DNA of 64,000 nt from Bradysia coprophila (GCF_014529535.1 NW_023503313.1:4166531-4230530); one strand, 5' to 3'; shown: positions 1 through 11,415, counted from the stretch's first letter. The notes: generated by a model from the sequence alone, not told the origin. Numbers and translations are program-made.

Positions 1-325
1 GTTGGGGTGAGTTCGTTTCCAAAATTCACTTCCTTATCATTGTATGTCACCTGAAATGCAAAAATGGTTGACGGTCAAACTGTTATCAATTAAATGCACA
101 ACTCGAGCATAGAAATCATCACTGGACACATATGTAATTAATATTAATCATTAAAATAATTACCTTTAAGCCAATTCTGGGCGGTATAGCAATGACATTT
201 GGGACGACCTTGTGTTCGGAAAAATATTTCGCAACATCATGATCATATCCGTTGTGACCATTTACCACCACAAAAAGAACGAAAAAACTTAAAGAATTTT
301 TCAAAAGATTGAAATTCAACATCAT
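1..325 (-). CDS. Secreted phosphatidylethanolamine-binding protein (PEBP), 5' part
   Basis: Two exons are visible: exon 1 at 164-325 and exon 2 at 1-50, with a 113-bp GT-AG intron at 51-163 (phase 0). The gene continues past the left edge. Exon 1 encodes a hydrophobic leader (LLKNSLSFFVLFVVVNG) and then YFSEHKVVPNVIAIPP, which matches the N-terminal KxxxVVPDVIxxxP signature of PEBP/Raf-kinase-inhibitor proteins. Exon 2 continues with VTYNDKEVNFGNELTPT, the family's V-x-Y...G-x-x-LTPT strand. The join LK|VTYND restores a continuous PEBP reading. PEBPs bind phospholipid head groups or small anions, and insects have several secreted copies; the leader suggests this one is secreted. The start is uncertain: the ATG at 325 sits right before the leader, and an in-frame ATG at 391 would add 22 residues. 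The ligand pocket lies outside the window. Confidence 0.85.
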
Positions 326-466
326 GGATAATATTGTAGCGACTATTGTTGTAGACAAATTGTTGTGATCGACTGAAGCACGACTAAACATGCAATCGTT
401 TTTTATACAAAAAAAAAATCGGATATACGCATACTGGATTTTGAGGCATTAGATTCGTTTGAACAT

Positions 467-692
467 TATAGTGATTAATTACCTATTTCTCATAGTTTTT
501 TTTTTCTCAGCAGAGTTTCGGTAATAACAATAAAAAATTAACAATTTTTATACCACGAATCAACACTCTGCTTTTTGAGTTTTGTAAAAAAATTTCATCG
601 ACCTCAAGAGATACTGTCACGGTGATTAAATTTGAGAAAACATTTTCATTTTATTTGTTGAATTTTCCTAGATTTCCCCACGTTTTCCCCGA
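467..692. repeat. Left copy of a ~225-bp direct repeat flanking a retrotransposon
   Basis: This stretch, from the motif atagtgattaatta to ccccacgtttt, recurs at 2083-2306 in the same orientation with only scattered differences, roughly 95% identical by eye. The two copies bracket the reverse-transcriptase remnant at 693-2083 exactly. It is either a very long target-site duplication or an older tandem repeat that was invaded. No coding potential is seen. Confidence 0.8.
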
Positions 693-2083
693 TTCGATCA
701 ATGGTTGTCAAATTCGCAAGATTTGGAATTGGAAGGAAAACGGCGAAGTGGTTGTGGCAATTCTTAGTAGGAAGGACAAATTACGTTCAAGTTGGCAGTG
801 ACAAATCCAGGACGTTCGAATCAACCTCAGGAGTGCCTCCTGGAAGTTCACTTGGACCAGTGATGTTCACCGTATTTATCGGCGACGTGGTTGAAGCCGT
901 AACATTCGCTTGTGCTTTGCTATTTGCCGACGATATCAAACTGGCTGCCATCATCAATGATCATACGGATATACGAAGATTGCAGAATGACATCGATAAC
1001 GTTAACAGTTGGAACACGGCAAACTGTCTGCAATTCAACATTGAAAAATGTCACGTCTTCAGTATTTATCGACTTGATTCAGCATTCATCAAAGCCGATT
1101 ACACTTTGGGTGGTCAAATTATCGAAAGAGTCGACGAAATCAGCGATTTGGGTGTTTTGGTCGACAGATGGTTCCACTTTGGTCACCACATCGAAACAAT
1201 GGCAATGAAATGTCGACAGACGATCGGCTGCATAAAACACTTTTCGAACGGTAATTTTACGAAAGAGACGCAGCGAATATTGTATGTGGCGTACGTTAGA
1301 TCAAGACTAGAATTCGCATCGACCATTTGGAATCCGGCGGCACAAATTTACAAGGACGACATCGAATCTATTCAAAAGCAATTTGTATCCACATTCATAA
1401 TAAGTAATAATTTTATCAAATAATTGCATTAGTGAGGTCACAGCTCTCATCAAAGTTCACGGAGGTTCCATCGATTCTGAGAAATTTTCCAGAAGTCATA
1501 TTTTCGGCCGATTATCAGCAAATTTTATGAAGTTAATATTTGCCCCAGTAGTACTTGACCTCAGCTTTCCAACGAACCCATACACGCCCGTGTCCTCGCC
1601 ACCTTACGGAAATGAAATCCGAACTACGAAACCTCATTTTTCGACTTTTGGCCACTTACAACCAGCCAGGTATGGAAGATCAAAAATATCTGAGACTGGT
1701 TTTGGGGCCTAGGCACCAAGGCCTAACTAGGCATATATAAAAAAGTCCCGGAAAAAATAGCGCCGATTTCGGTCAGTCGAAATTCAAAAGAATCCCTCAG
1801 TTGCTTATTGAACCACGAATGTCCAGAGCGTATCTTTCGAACCAGCCAGTAGTCCGGTTAATCAGAATTGTAAATGATTATAAATCGCTAGTGAGACGGA
1901 CTAATAGCAGGACGGTTTTCAAGAGTCTTTTGTTTGATGTTTTTAACCTTTGACGCGCGTATCTGTTAACATTGTACATTGTGTATTCGTCAAATTCATT
2001 GTATTTTTTGTATTATATTTATATTCAGCCAGTTTTTGGCGGTGCAATAAAGTTGATTGATTGATTGATTGATTGATTGATTA
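693..2083 (+). mobile_element. 5'-truncated non-LTR retrotransposon (jockey/CR1-like), reverse transcriptase pseudogene
   Basis: The frame at 701-1423 encodes the palm and thumb of a non-LTR reverse transcriptase: SGVPPGSSLGPVMF, then the catalytic LFADDIKLAA, then the LGVLVD strand and the YVAYVRSRLEFASTIWNP block. The N-terminal endonuclease and finger region are absent. After IQKQFV the frame is broken. A piece of another repeat (about 1685-1797) interrupts it, and a C-terminal tail resumes in another frame at 1813-1953 (LSNQPVVRLIRIVNDYKSLVRR...LFDVFNL, stop). The 3' end has a polyadenylation-like AATAAA at 2046 and ends in a (TTGA)n tail at 2052-2083, typical of elements that end in short tandem repeats rather than poly(A). 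It is a dead copy. Confidence 0.85.
1685..1797 (+). repeat. Fragment of the GAGGGATTC terminal-inverted-repeat element inside the retrotransposon
   Basis: The segment ending in gatttcggtcagtcga...tcaaaagaatccctc matches the right terminal repeat of the element at 10488-11415, including the shared cgatttcgg and aaaagaatccctc blocks. It separates the thumb region of the reverse transcriptase from its C-terminal tail, so it probably inserted after the retrotransposon did. Confidence 0.55.
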
Positions 2084-2306
2084 ATAGTGATTAATTAGCT
2101 ATTCTCATAGTTTTTTTTTCTCAGCAGAGTTTCGGTAATAACAATAAAAAATTAACAATTTTTATACCACGAATCAAAACTCTGCTTTTTGAGTTTTGGA
2201 AAAAAATTTCATCGACCTCTAGAGATACTATCACGGTGATTAAATTTGAGAAAACATTTTCATTTTATTTCTTGAATTTTCCTAGATTTCCCCACGTTTC
2301 CCCCGA
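2083..2306. repeat. Right copy of the ~225-bp direct repeat
   Basis: Same sequence and orientation as 467-692, beginning right after the (TTGA)n tail of the retrotransposon. Differences are a few substitutions and single-base indels. Confidence 0.8.
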
Positions 2307-2639
2307 ATTTCCTTAATTCACGCATACTGACAATTCAAAAAGGAACGTAAGAAGGTTTTTTTTAAACAACGTTAAATCGTATAAGGAAGCGTTGACATTT
2401 ATTTCTTTCATTAATTTTTCGGTCACTCGTTCACTTAAAGTTCGTATTCTAAAGCACAACTACAGTGTGAATTATTCCAAAAAATGTTTTTGAGGAAATT
2501 CCAAAATGTTGGAAAACTAGGAAAAATGTGCGAAGACTTAGATAAAAATGGGAAAACAAAACGTTTTCCCAATAAAGCTTCTGCGTTATCCTCAACAAAG
2601 TGGCAAGTCTGAGCTTTATTGAAATTTAAATTGAAAATC

Positions 2640-2960
2640 GAAAACCTGACCTGACCTGAATTTATCTTGACCTGACCTGACCTGTTTTACTAATTTTAAC
2701 TATAACTTTTGACTAACGTATAACTTTGAATATACAAATATACTGCATGCAACGCAACATTGAAACTGCGAGACAAAAATCATAATTTTAGTATAGTCCG
2801 CAGCAAATGTCATACAAAAATCAAAAAGTATAAGCAAAATGAATCAGGTCAATTCAGGTCATTTTAGGTCAAAGCTGAAACAGGTCAGGTCAGGTCAGGT
2901 CAAGATAAATTTGAAACACGTCAGATTAGATCAGGTCAAATTTAAATCAGGTCACGTAAT
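2640..2960. repeat. Foldback of GACCT/AGGTC pentamer repeats
   Basis: The left arm (2645-2692) is runs of cctga around aatttatcttgacctg. The right arm (2860-2960) carries the reverse complement, caggtcaagataaattt, with further aggtc units. The spacer is about 180 bp and AT-rich. The same pentamers reappear at 3885-3935 next to a TAGGGATGTCGGG-type end (3923-3946, reverse orientation) that resembles a hAT terminus. The retrotransposon fragment at 3021-3884 may therefore sit inside this element. Confidence 0.55.
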
Positions 2961-3020
2961 TTTTTTTATATTTCTATTGTGTTAAACATTTTAGTCAAAA
3001 ATATTTGATTACATGGAATG

Positions 3021-3884
3021 TCATTGAATGTTCCGAACATGCCAGTATAGCTCCGAGAATAATTCTTCTTCGTTCGATGTACTGACAAGCAAATTTGATA
3101 TAACATTATTCAAGTGGTGGCAGTTCATAAAATGCTTTGATGTTTGATCATCAACGTTAGAGAAAGTACATTTCGGCGATGTTACAACTCCAATGTGAGC
3201 CAAATGTTTATATAACAAATCATTTCCTGCCAGCTTTTGAAATTTGCAACGCAGATCTTCCGGCTGTTCGATATTACCGATTGTTGATTTATATTCGACC
3301 AAGATTTTGTTTCGGATATATTGTGTTGATGATATTTGATCGCTTCCGCCACATTCATTTCGATACTTTTTTTGCGTCAGAAATTTTTTTAATGTTCCTA
3401 CGCTTCCCTTTTCCTGATGTGAATCGTCGGTATTTGGCTGGATAATCAGGCCCGGACTGGCCATATGGTGAATTCGGGGAATTCCCGATGGGCCTTTTAG
3501 ATTTTTGTATGAGAATTTTTAATTTGTGGGCCTTTTTAAATTGAGTTGCATGGAGCCCCCGATGGGCTTTTTCGAGCCAGTCCGGTACTGTGGATAATTC
3601 AAGTCGTACGACTCATAAGTTGATTTAATTTTATGAATGATTGAAGGTTTCGATTTAAGCCGCTGTTCCACTGCATGGAAAGTGTTCCATAAACTATTCG
3701 GTGTTCGTTGTATTTCGAACATTTTCATGGCTGCTTCCTCGCAAGCGAATCGGATTGGTTTAATACCCGAAAACATTTCCATGGCGGTAACAGGCGTTGA
3801 TTTGACTCCTCCAGTTATCATTCTTAAAGCTTTGTTCTGAACGATTTCAAGTTTTTTCAACATTGACGGACTGGCACATACCAC
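3021..3884 (-). pseudogene. Non-LTR retrotransposon ORF2 C-terminal fragment, interrupted by a MITE
   Basis: Reading on the minus strand, 3884-3591 encodes SPSMLKKLEIVQNKALRMITG followed by STPVTAMEMFSGIKPI. This is the familiar linker of jockey/R1-type polyproteins after the reverse transcriptase (LxxxQNKALRxITGxxxxTPxxALExxSGIxPL). The reading resumes at 3446-3021 with KLAGNDLLYKHLAHIGVV, then CTFSNVDDQTSKHFMNCHHLNN, the C-terminal zinc-knuckle-like CxxC...H...C region. The two halves join across an inserted 144-bp hAT-type MITE with its 8-bp target duplication. The N-terminal enzyme domains are missing. It is dead, and belongs to a different family from the copy at 693-2083. Confidence 0.75.
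3447..3590. mobile_element. hAT-type MITE, 144 bp, nested in a retrotransposon
   Basis: The ends are CAGGCCCGGACTGGCC and, reverse-complemented, CAGTACCGGACTGGCTC, an imperfect ~16-bp terminal inverted repeat. An identical 8-bp duplication, TGGATAAT, lies at 3439-3446 and 3591-3598. Removing the element and one duplication rejoins the retrotransposon reading frame. CAG termini with an 8-bp target duplication are the hAT hallmark. No coding capacity. Confidence 0.88.
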
Positions 3885-4077
3885 GTTGAGATCAGGTCAG
3901 TTCTTTGATTTCCAGGTCACAGGTCGACCTAAACCCGACATCCCTACTTGATTTGATTAGCGACTAGGAAAATTAATTCAATTTATGTCAGTATTCATTT
4001 GAGATCATTTTCATGCAATGTATTGGGTCCCTTATTTGACGTTTCAAAAATGAACCGCTTCTGCCTGGTTTATTTTA

Positions 4078-4524
4078 CTATGCCGTGATTGAGATAGAAA
4101 ATACAATTTTTGTTTTCTGAACTGCTGGGTATTTGTAGTGGTAATATTGAGACCATTTCTTATCGACTGAGCTTAAAAATAGAGCATTACTGACTTGCTG
4201 GGACAAATGGCAAATGGCAATAACTTGGCCAATTTTCGGCTGTTTCAAAAGTTTCTTACCATAAATAACATCGCCTATCGAAGAACTTTCCAATGGTGCA
4301 TAGTTTGTATTGATCCGGATGCCAGATTTCAATTTCGGATTTTTGGCCAATTTGTTAAATGGCCATATTTTGGCAATGGGCCGGCCAAATTCTGAATTCA
4401 AAATGTCCGTCGAAACAAGAATGTGTACATCTTCCGACCACCACACCAATTTTTCATTAAAGTGCAAACATATGAGAGAAAATAAAATTTCACGAGTGCC
4501 AGAATTCAGTTGGAATTGGGACAA
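4078..4524 (-). other. Unrecognised open frame, 148 codons
   Basis: An uninterrupted minus-strand frame of 148 residues with ordinary composition (several W, C and P residues, no low complexity). No domain is recognised. It ends 190 bp before the retrotransposon fragment at 3021-3884 and may be part of another transposon or a chance frame. There is no clear splice site or promoter. Confidence 0.2.
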
Positions 4525-6280
4525 GCGAGTGTAGTATAAAAAAAGGAGTTCCAGGAACTATCTTAATGTATTTTAAATGTAGACTAGATTATGTAGTGCT
4601 ACCAAAATTCAGTTTAGTTCCTTTTTTCGCCACCAGTGTCACAAGTTTCACCTGTAATTGCCTCCTTCCCTCTATCTCTCTCGAAAAATTCATTGGATAA
4701 ACTTAATACTTACATCGAGCTTCTTTTCACGATTTTTTTTAAATTTCAAGTAAGAAAACATCATAATTTTTTTCCGCAAATGATTTTATTTATTTGTTTC
4801 CAACCAGTGAATATTAATAATAATAGCAGAAGTTGTTACGACTTGCTTACGCCATACACATTTCATTTCGTTTGATGAGACGCTATCGAAAACTGCCTGC
4901 ACAATACCCTCTCTAGCAACCTTACTACATTTATTAACGTGGTAAAAATGCAAAGTAGCCTTCGCATTCTACATGTAAAATTATAAATTAGGCAACAATG
5001 GAATAAGGTGGTATTTTACCAGCGTGAAAACGAAGTTTGTTTGCTAGAGAGGGTATTGGCCTCGAGACTGTATACTTTGTATGAAATCGGCCATTTTATC
5101 ATCAACTGTGGTGTGTAACCCGCGTATCTGTATCTGCGTGACCTCCCCAAAGTATACAGCCTTGATTGGCCTGCATCATAAACAGATGCACCGTGCCTCT
5201 CAAAAACTAGCCTGAACAAATAGCGCCACGAAAGCGGTAAGAAACCACTGCATGTGGCCAAATCATTAACTATTGCTCTCAGTGTTATTGTTGTAGTGAC
5301 GCGCACCGGGTGAACAGATGACGCACAGAGTATTCTAATCTATTTTGTGATGGGATTGTCGAATGAAGAAACCTGAAAAAAAAATTGAATTATTTTACGG
5401 GCGAAATTGTTTCATTTTACTTAGAACTTATTACTTAGCTTTACTGGGTTTCAAAAAAAAAGGAGAACAAAAATGTGTTCAGATCGAGCAAAATTTGTAC
5501 AAAATTAAATATAAGTCCAACAAGCAACATATAAAAAAATCACACCGATCGTTCGCCAAAACAGACCGCAACGGGTCACGCCACGCGACATATCACGTTG
5601 TGGTATTGGTTCAGCCGGAATGTTGGTCAGCGCTGGTTCTGTTTCGACGACAATTTCTTCTATGTCCTGGCTCCAAAAATACCGGTAATCCTCATCCGTC
5701 AAAATACGATATATCTGTCGATCCGACCCTGAAGAAAGCAGGATAGAAATGCTTCAGAACAAAAAATTCGATTTAAAGTTAAATAGAGATGTCGGAAATG
5801 CCCGCTAAGATTTTTTGCTGATTGATTCGTTCATTGGCAACACTGATTTTTATTTGTCTAGCGCGTTTAGCGCGATTGGTTCATCAACGATTTTTGCATT
5901 GTCCGGCTGTGCGTTTTAACATTCGGAAGTTTAAATTCATCTTTTTATCATTTTACGCAGTCAATTATTTGGAGACGGACGTGTTAGTTCTTTTTATAAT
6001 TTGCGGACATTTGTTGTAGACGAATTTTTTCCAGTTGCACTGGACGTGAGATTTGTTTTGCATAATTAGAAGTGTTCAGGAACTAATTATTTGTTCGTCA
6101 TTTTTCTGTTTAGATTTTATAGCTGATAGTTCTGATAGTTAAGCTGTACAACGCTGTTCATTACAAATAAAGTGAAAATTTGGTCAAAATGCAGTCTGCG
6201 GTTACGTTTTATTCAGCTGCCAAAAACTAGTGGAAAAACCCAAACGTTCGTCCGCAACAAGAGATCAGTCAAACGAGCCG
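4525..6280. other. Region with no confident gene
   Basis: Moderately AT-rich sequence. The only gene-like piece is a possible minus-strand exon at 5505-5731. A preceding acceptor (ctttcttcag at 5732-5741 on the minus strand) opens a frame reading QIYRILTDEDYRYFW...VVETEPALTNIPAEP, which stops at 5505. The product is not recognised and no partner exon was found, so it may be a gene fragment. Confidence 0.3.
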
Positions 6281-6310
6281 TCAGAACAGTCGGAGCGTTT
6301 GCTGCGACTG

Positions 6311-7322
6311 AGCCCCGTACAAACCCGTACATCTATTGCGTACGTGACCCTAGTTCGTCCGTCGCCCTACTCTTACCGTAAGCCTACTGCGCCCGTAAAC
6401 GTCGGTAAAGTAAAATTCTTATGAAATGTGTACGTCCTAAAAATTGCGCATAGCGCAATTACGAAGCCCCGTACGACGTTCCTTTCAAATGTAACACAAA
6501 TTTCGAATTGACCTAAAATTAAGTAAGTATCATTTTCACCGATTTGTATTGATTTTACAAAAATCCAAAATGGCGGCCGACGGCCATTTTGTTAGGAGGT
6601 GGAAAGTAGTACGGCTGCTTTACATTCGTTAGTACCTTTCATACAAAAAAATTCATGAAATTCGGTCAAAGTTTACTCGAGATATTAACAAAAAAACACC
6701 ACCTTCACTGTACGGCCGAGTAGCCACATATAAGCTCACTCCAAGAGACCTAGCTCACGCTCTGGTGAATCGAATTTCATAAACTTTTTTTTCCCTGATT
6801 GGTACGGTCAATACCTATCTAATAAAGCAAAATCCATCTAAATACGTTCAAATTTTGCCAACCTACAAGCAAAAACGGCTTGCCGCCCTGTACCTAGTTC
6901 ACACCAAGGGGTCTAACTCACGAGTCGGTCATCCAATTTTCATAAACTTTTTTTTGTCGATCGGTATTGTAAATACCTTTCATTTGACGTATCACTTACA
7001 AGTGTAGTGCTTAAATGTCTGGAGATATCGTCGAAAAACAGTTAGGCACTTATTGGGCCCCAGCTCCGGAAGGGTCGATCCAAAATCGCCCATCTTCGAA
7101 CTTAACCTCACTATTTTGACTATCTTTCAGGGATTTTTTTTTTTTAAATCGGATTTGATTTACTCGACGTGACAGACGGACGGACGGACGGACAAAATTT
7201 TTATTGCGGATTCGTTATCTATGAACATAGGCAAACACTTTGCCCTTACCGTCTGCTTCGAATTCCATCAATTACACACGGCATCGTAATCCTATAAGCC
7301 CCTTCGTACTTCGTACGGGGCT
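6311..7322 (+). mobile_element. AGCCCCGTAC-terminated repeat element, copy 1
   Basis: The element is bounded by agccccgtac at 6311 and gtacggggct ending at 7322. It contains degenerate ccgta repeats near the left end, a (GACG)n run at about 7172-7192 and a conserved block around cgaatccgcaataaaa. The same sequence lies in reverse orientation at 28114-29216. No transposase is encoded. The superfamily is unclear, and a clean target duplication was not found because about 27 bp outside the left end is also shared with copy 2. Confidence 0.65.
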
Positions 7323-7334
7323 AAAAACCCTTAA

Positions 7335-7520
7335 AGGGTAAATGTGACGCAAGTCCTTTATCTTACTTACAAAATAAATAACTGAGGGTGACGCATTCTG
7401 CGCCTGTACGCAAAAGGTTTATCAACCAAAAATTGACCCAAAAAGTTTGAGAAAGAAAATTTAAAAAAAATTGCGTCACAAAGCGACAGATGATTCGGTT
7501 TTCTACCGTTTAAATTCCAT
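7335..7520. repeat. Dispersed repeat with TGACGCAA motifs
   Basis: The block reading aatgtgacgcaagtcct...aaaaaattgcgtcacaaagcgacagatgattcgg resembles 57085-57420, where the same gtgacgcaagtcct, aaaaaggt and gcgtca...ggcagatg blocks occur. Related pieces lie near 17355 and 43275. Probably an interspersed non-autonomous element. Confidence 0.45.
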
Positions 7521-7769
7521 TCTTTCAGGATATATTTTTCCCTATTTTAATCATTTTCCTAACATTAGTTTCCTCAACATATGCAGGCACACAATGCGTC
7601 TCCCTCAGCGACTCGCAAAGTTCACACTCGTTGATTTTTTTCTAGCATAGACAGCAATAAATCACGCATAAAAGTCTCTTCAGAACAAATCATAGATTAC
7701 TTCGTATGATAAGGAGACAGAGCCATCACAAATTTCATTCTTAGTCGAATAAATTTTTTTTCGATATCT

Positions 7770-8255
7770 TTTGAAGATTATTCAAGCTATCGTGCTATCA
7801 AGCGACCAACGCTACGAAAATTCTTTTGGGAATATCTCTAAGACCTGCTCTAAGGTGACTCGTTCGTTATTGTCCATCTTCAAACTTGATCTCAGGAATT
7901 TAATTCACCTCGATAATTTTTTTTTTGAAATCCGTTGAGGAATACTCAATTTATCGTGGTATCAAGCGATGACCCAAAAATTCTTTTAGGAATATCTCAG
8001 AGATCTCCGGTCCGTTATAGCCCATCTTCGAACTTAACCTGAGAAATTGAATTCCCCGTCGATTAAAAGAAAGTTTTTGGAAATCTGTTTAGGATTACTC
8101 AAGTTATCGTGGCATCAAGCGACGAGCCAAAAATTCTTTTAGGAATATCTCAGAGATCTCCGGTCCGTTATAGCCCATCTTCGAACTTAACCTGAGGAAT
8201 TGAATTCCCCGTCGATTTTGGAATTACTCAAGTTATCGTGTCATCAAAGAATCAA
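7770..8255. repeat. Tandem array, ~145-bp unit, about 3.3 copies
   Basis: Units start near 7770, 7928, 8076 and 8220 (partial). Each carries attactcaagttatcgt, then atcaagcga, aaaattcttttaggaatatctcagagatctc, and a cccatcttcgaacttaacctgag block ending in gaattccccgtcgat. The second and third units are nearly identical; the first is more diverged. Confidence 0.75.
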
Positions 8256-9560
8256 CAAAGTGTGACAAACATTTGCTGTATTTAAGGTTTTTGGTCATAC
8301 ATTCCACGTATTTTCAATCATATATCCGTGAATTTCGATAAAGGCTGTGTAACTTATAATATAGCTGTAGTTTTTATAATATAGCTGCAAGACTTATAAA
8401 AATATAGCTACTAAACGCATATTCCATTTACATTGGTTATTTACGTGCAGTATAAGTTACACAACTATATTATGGATTACACAGCTACATTATGCACCAT
8501 GAACACATTTTATACCTAGGATCTGCATATTGTGGCTGTGTACTCTATATCATAGCTGTGTAACACATATTTGACGTATGAAAAATATAGCTATGTGCTG
8601 GATATGAGAAAATGTATAGGACCATGCATTCAAGTCATGATTCGTGCTGGTCGGACTCAATGTGAATATACAAACAAAAACTGTTCTAAAATATCTTGGC
8701 TGATTGTAATAAAGCTTGATGATCAGGTTATAGTAATACCTTTTCAATACAGTCAGAATCCGTAGAAACACAGACGAATGAGAATATCAGAAATTTCACT
8801 GCAATTGAATTCGTGATTCTTCGCGCGGTTTCAATTCACTTTCTTTCAGAACCTAGAACAATCCTTGTAGTGACAATTCACAAAAGTAAAATATAAAAAC
8901 TACAGACTTGAATTAGGCTGTGTGCCACATAATATAGCTGCAGAATTTATATTGTCGTAGCAACGCTTCGAAGTAAGAACGTGTTAACGCACAAGCAAAC
9001 TTAGCACATCAGCAGCGTAGGTGACGGTCGGATTCTCAGGTTAAGCATCAATCGGCGCGGTTAGTACTTAGATGGGTCACAGCTATAATATAAATTACAC
9101 AGCTATTTGCTAAGTCCACTTATAGCTCTCACACGCATATCAGGATTTTCCGTGTAGTAGTGAACGATGTGTGACAAACATTTTAGAGTGTTTATCATCC
9201 GTAAGACCCATGACTTTCAGTCAAGGGAATTATAACGATGAACATATTTGTATAAAATGATAAACATTTGGTGTGATAAATAGACAATCGGCTTCGCCTC
9301 AGGTTGACAACACATCGTATACGCAAAATTCCAGTTTAGGCACAAGTTAGCAACTAGATTTTATGTACTGCAGCAATTTTAGACTTTCATCGAATGAATA
9401 TTTACGCAAAATGAATATATGCGCACTACAGTACATAAAAAGTATTTCACCGAATGTTCGTTTTTAAATGCATTTGCGGCATTCGATATAGTTTCTTTTT
9501 GTGCTGTTGGGAGAGAAAACGTACTAAAACGTTAAAAGATGTGACAGAAGGATAAGCTGA
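8256..9560. repeat. AT-rich region with scattered ATAGCTGTG motifs in both orientations
   Basis: Between about 8345 and 9130, tatagctgtgtaa-like motifs recur at least ten times, forward on the left (8347-8600) and reversed on the right (9080-9125). This resembles a foldback element with degraded subterminal repeats. The 14-mer tgtgacaaacattt occurs at both 8267 and 9169 and may mark duplicated flanks. No gene is seen. Confidence 0.4.
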
Positions 9561-9565
9561 AAATA

Positions 9566-9792
9566 CAGTTTGTTCATTTCATTTTTACACAGTTTCTAAA
9601 GATTGTCGATATGTCAGAGTTTTTAATGTACCCAGTCAATTAAGTTCTTCCCAAATTGCGCAATATTTGAATTCGCGATAGAAATTTTAAATTTTGCGCC
9701 AAAAATTCATAATTTGGGAAGAACTTACTTGACTGGGTACATTTAAAACTCTGACATATCTAAGACTGTGTAAAAATGAAATGAACAAACTG
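9566..9792. mobile_element. Foldback MITE, 227 bp, TA-flanked (Tc1/mariner-like)
   Basis: Arms of about 90 bp pair almost throughout: cagtttgttcatttca at the left end, gaacaaactg at the right, with ccagtcaa..aagttcttcccaaatt further in. The loop is about 45 bp. Both ends are flanked by TA, which fits Tc1/mariner-derived MITEs. A transcript would form a long hairpin. Confidence 0.75.
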
Positions 9793-10038
9793 TAAATAAA
9801 TAAAATAATTTACTGAAATCAAACATTTGTACAAGTTTAGCGACTGTATTAGCCATTTACGGCAACCTCCTTCAAAAGATCTGACATCGTATCTCAAATA
9901 TTTCGAGCAAGATTCGTTTGTTAGTACAGATGTTGGCAGATGATAATTCGAAACAAAACATTCCAAATTGTGCGAGACATGCATTCTTCGTATGGACAAG
10001 TTTGCATCAGACACTAGGGCACTAGAGTCGCACCGTGT

Positions 10039-10118
10039 GGCATATACATTATCTTGAGTCTACATTAACATGACGTGCTGCATATACATTATCTGGAGTC
10101 TACATTTACATGACGTGC
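10039..10118. repeat. 40-bp tandem duplication
   Basis: The unit gcatatacattatct(t/g)gagtctacatt(a/t)acatgacgtgct occurs twice head to tail (10039-10078 and 10079-10118) with two differences. Confidence 0.85.
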
Positions 10119-10154
10119 TTACCGCCGCAAAATATATCGACTTAGACTATGAAT

Positions 10155-10316
10155 ACACATACCTTTGAAATCAATTCGGAAATTTTCGGGAGTAAGCAAT
10201 TGAATTCTTTCTTTAATTTCTGTCATGAATCCGTCAAAGTTGGATGGAACCGCAATACGAAATGTTGATGGTTTCCTTCCGTCCAACAACACAGAAAGAC
10301 GAATGGAACGTTCCAT
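10155..10316 (-). CDS. Possible first coding exon, unrecognised protein
   Basis: A minus-strand ATG at 10316 opens MERSIRLSVLLDGRKPSTF, then RIAVPSNFDGFMTEIKERIQ and LLTPENFRIDFK, followed by a consensus-like donor (gtatgtgt). The pattern of strands and a helix could suit a small ubiquitin-like or PB1-type fold, but that is only an impression. No following exon could be fixed; the frame at 9760-10014 is a weak candidate and overlaps a MITE. It could be a gene fragment. Confidence 0.35.
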
Positions 10317-10487
10317 TGATTCTAAATTGATTTTCTAATAATCAAACCGGGCACACAAATAAATTATTTTATTAAAAAACATTCGGGCACATCTTCTACC
10401 TTGTTATGAATTTGTTGACAACGATGACAGCACAAATAGAGACATGCGCGATAATTTTAAATCTGACAACACTTAACGAATGCCAAA

Positions 10488-11415
10488 GAGGGATTCTTTT
10501 CAAAAACGACCTACCGAAATCGGACGCATTTTCTAGTGGACTTTTTTATATGTACCTCAATAGGTATTGGTCCCCAGAAGCCAAAAATATTTTTTTGAAA
10601 ATTCATCGTTGCTTGTGTGGATAGCGAGAGGTGATCAAAAGCCTAAAACATGCACTTTTCATATGGAAATTTCTCCGGCTACACGAAACGTACAAGGTCG
10701 TGTGAGGCAATGAATGTAGAGAACAGGTATGGTCGATAGCCGAATTCGTCTTAAACGCACTCACATTTTATGTCAAAGTAATATGAAAATGAGTGCGTTT
10801 AAGTACGAAAATCAAATTTTTATGTCCTCCGGGCGGACAATAGACCATACCAGTTTTACACTTTCATTGGTGTGAGGTGTCATTAGAAAGGTAATTGCAT
10901 GTACTTTCGGGGCAAATAGTCGATCATGGGGGTAAAAGGAGTTACGAGCAGTTGAAAGTATGGGTAAAGGTTTGATTATTTCGGCGAACTTCTGACAGTT
11001 CCTATGCATCCGAAAAGCAACGAAAACATCAAAACACCGTTTCTAATTGCTACTGGTCTTAGCTTTCTAATGACTCGAAAAATTCAGTGCACAGAAAAAA
11101 TTTGATCAAAAAATATTAATTTTGCTGCAATTTCAGATGCTGATTAACTTTTTCGTAGTTAGTGTATGTAAAACAATCGTTCCTTTCTAATGACACCTCA
11201 CACGACCTTGTACGTTTCGTGCAGCCGGAGAAATTTCCATATGAAAAGTGCATGGTTTAGGTTTCCATTCACCTCTCGCTATACATACAAGCATCGATGA
11301 ATTTTCAAAAAAACATTTTTGGCTTCTAGGGACCAATACCTATCGAGGCACATATAAAAAGGACCGGTGGAAAATGCGTCCGATTTCGGCAGGTCGTTTT
11401 TCAAAAGAATCCCTC
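10488..11415. mobile_element. Foldback element with ~230-bp terminal inverted repeats
   Basis: The left arm (10488-10712) and right arm (11190-11415) are near-perfect inverted repeats. They begin GAGGGATTCTTTT and contain cgaaatcggacgcattttc, attggtcccc.agaagcc and the end-of-arm ggtcgtgtgagg. The centre (about 480 bp) has no transposase. A diverged copy is at 25098-25656 and an end fragment at 1685-1797. No unambiguous target duplication; AAA flanks both ends. Confidence 0.8.

Noticed and set aside
5016..5306. 96-codon minus-strand frame
   Set aside because: Arg/Tyr/Ser-rich composition without a recognisable domain or splice context; likely chance.
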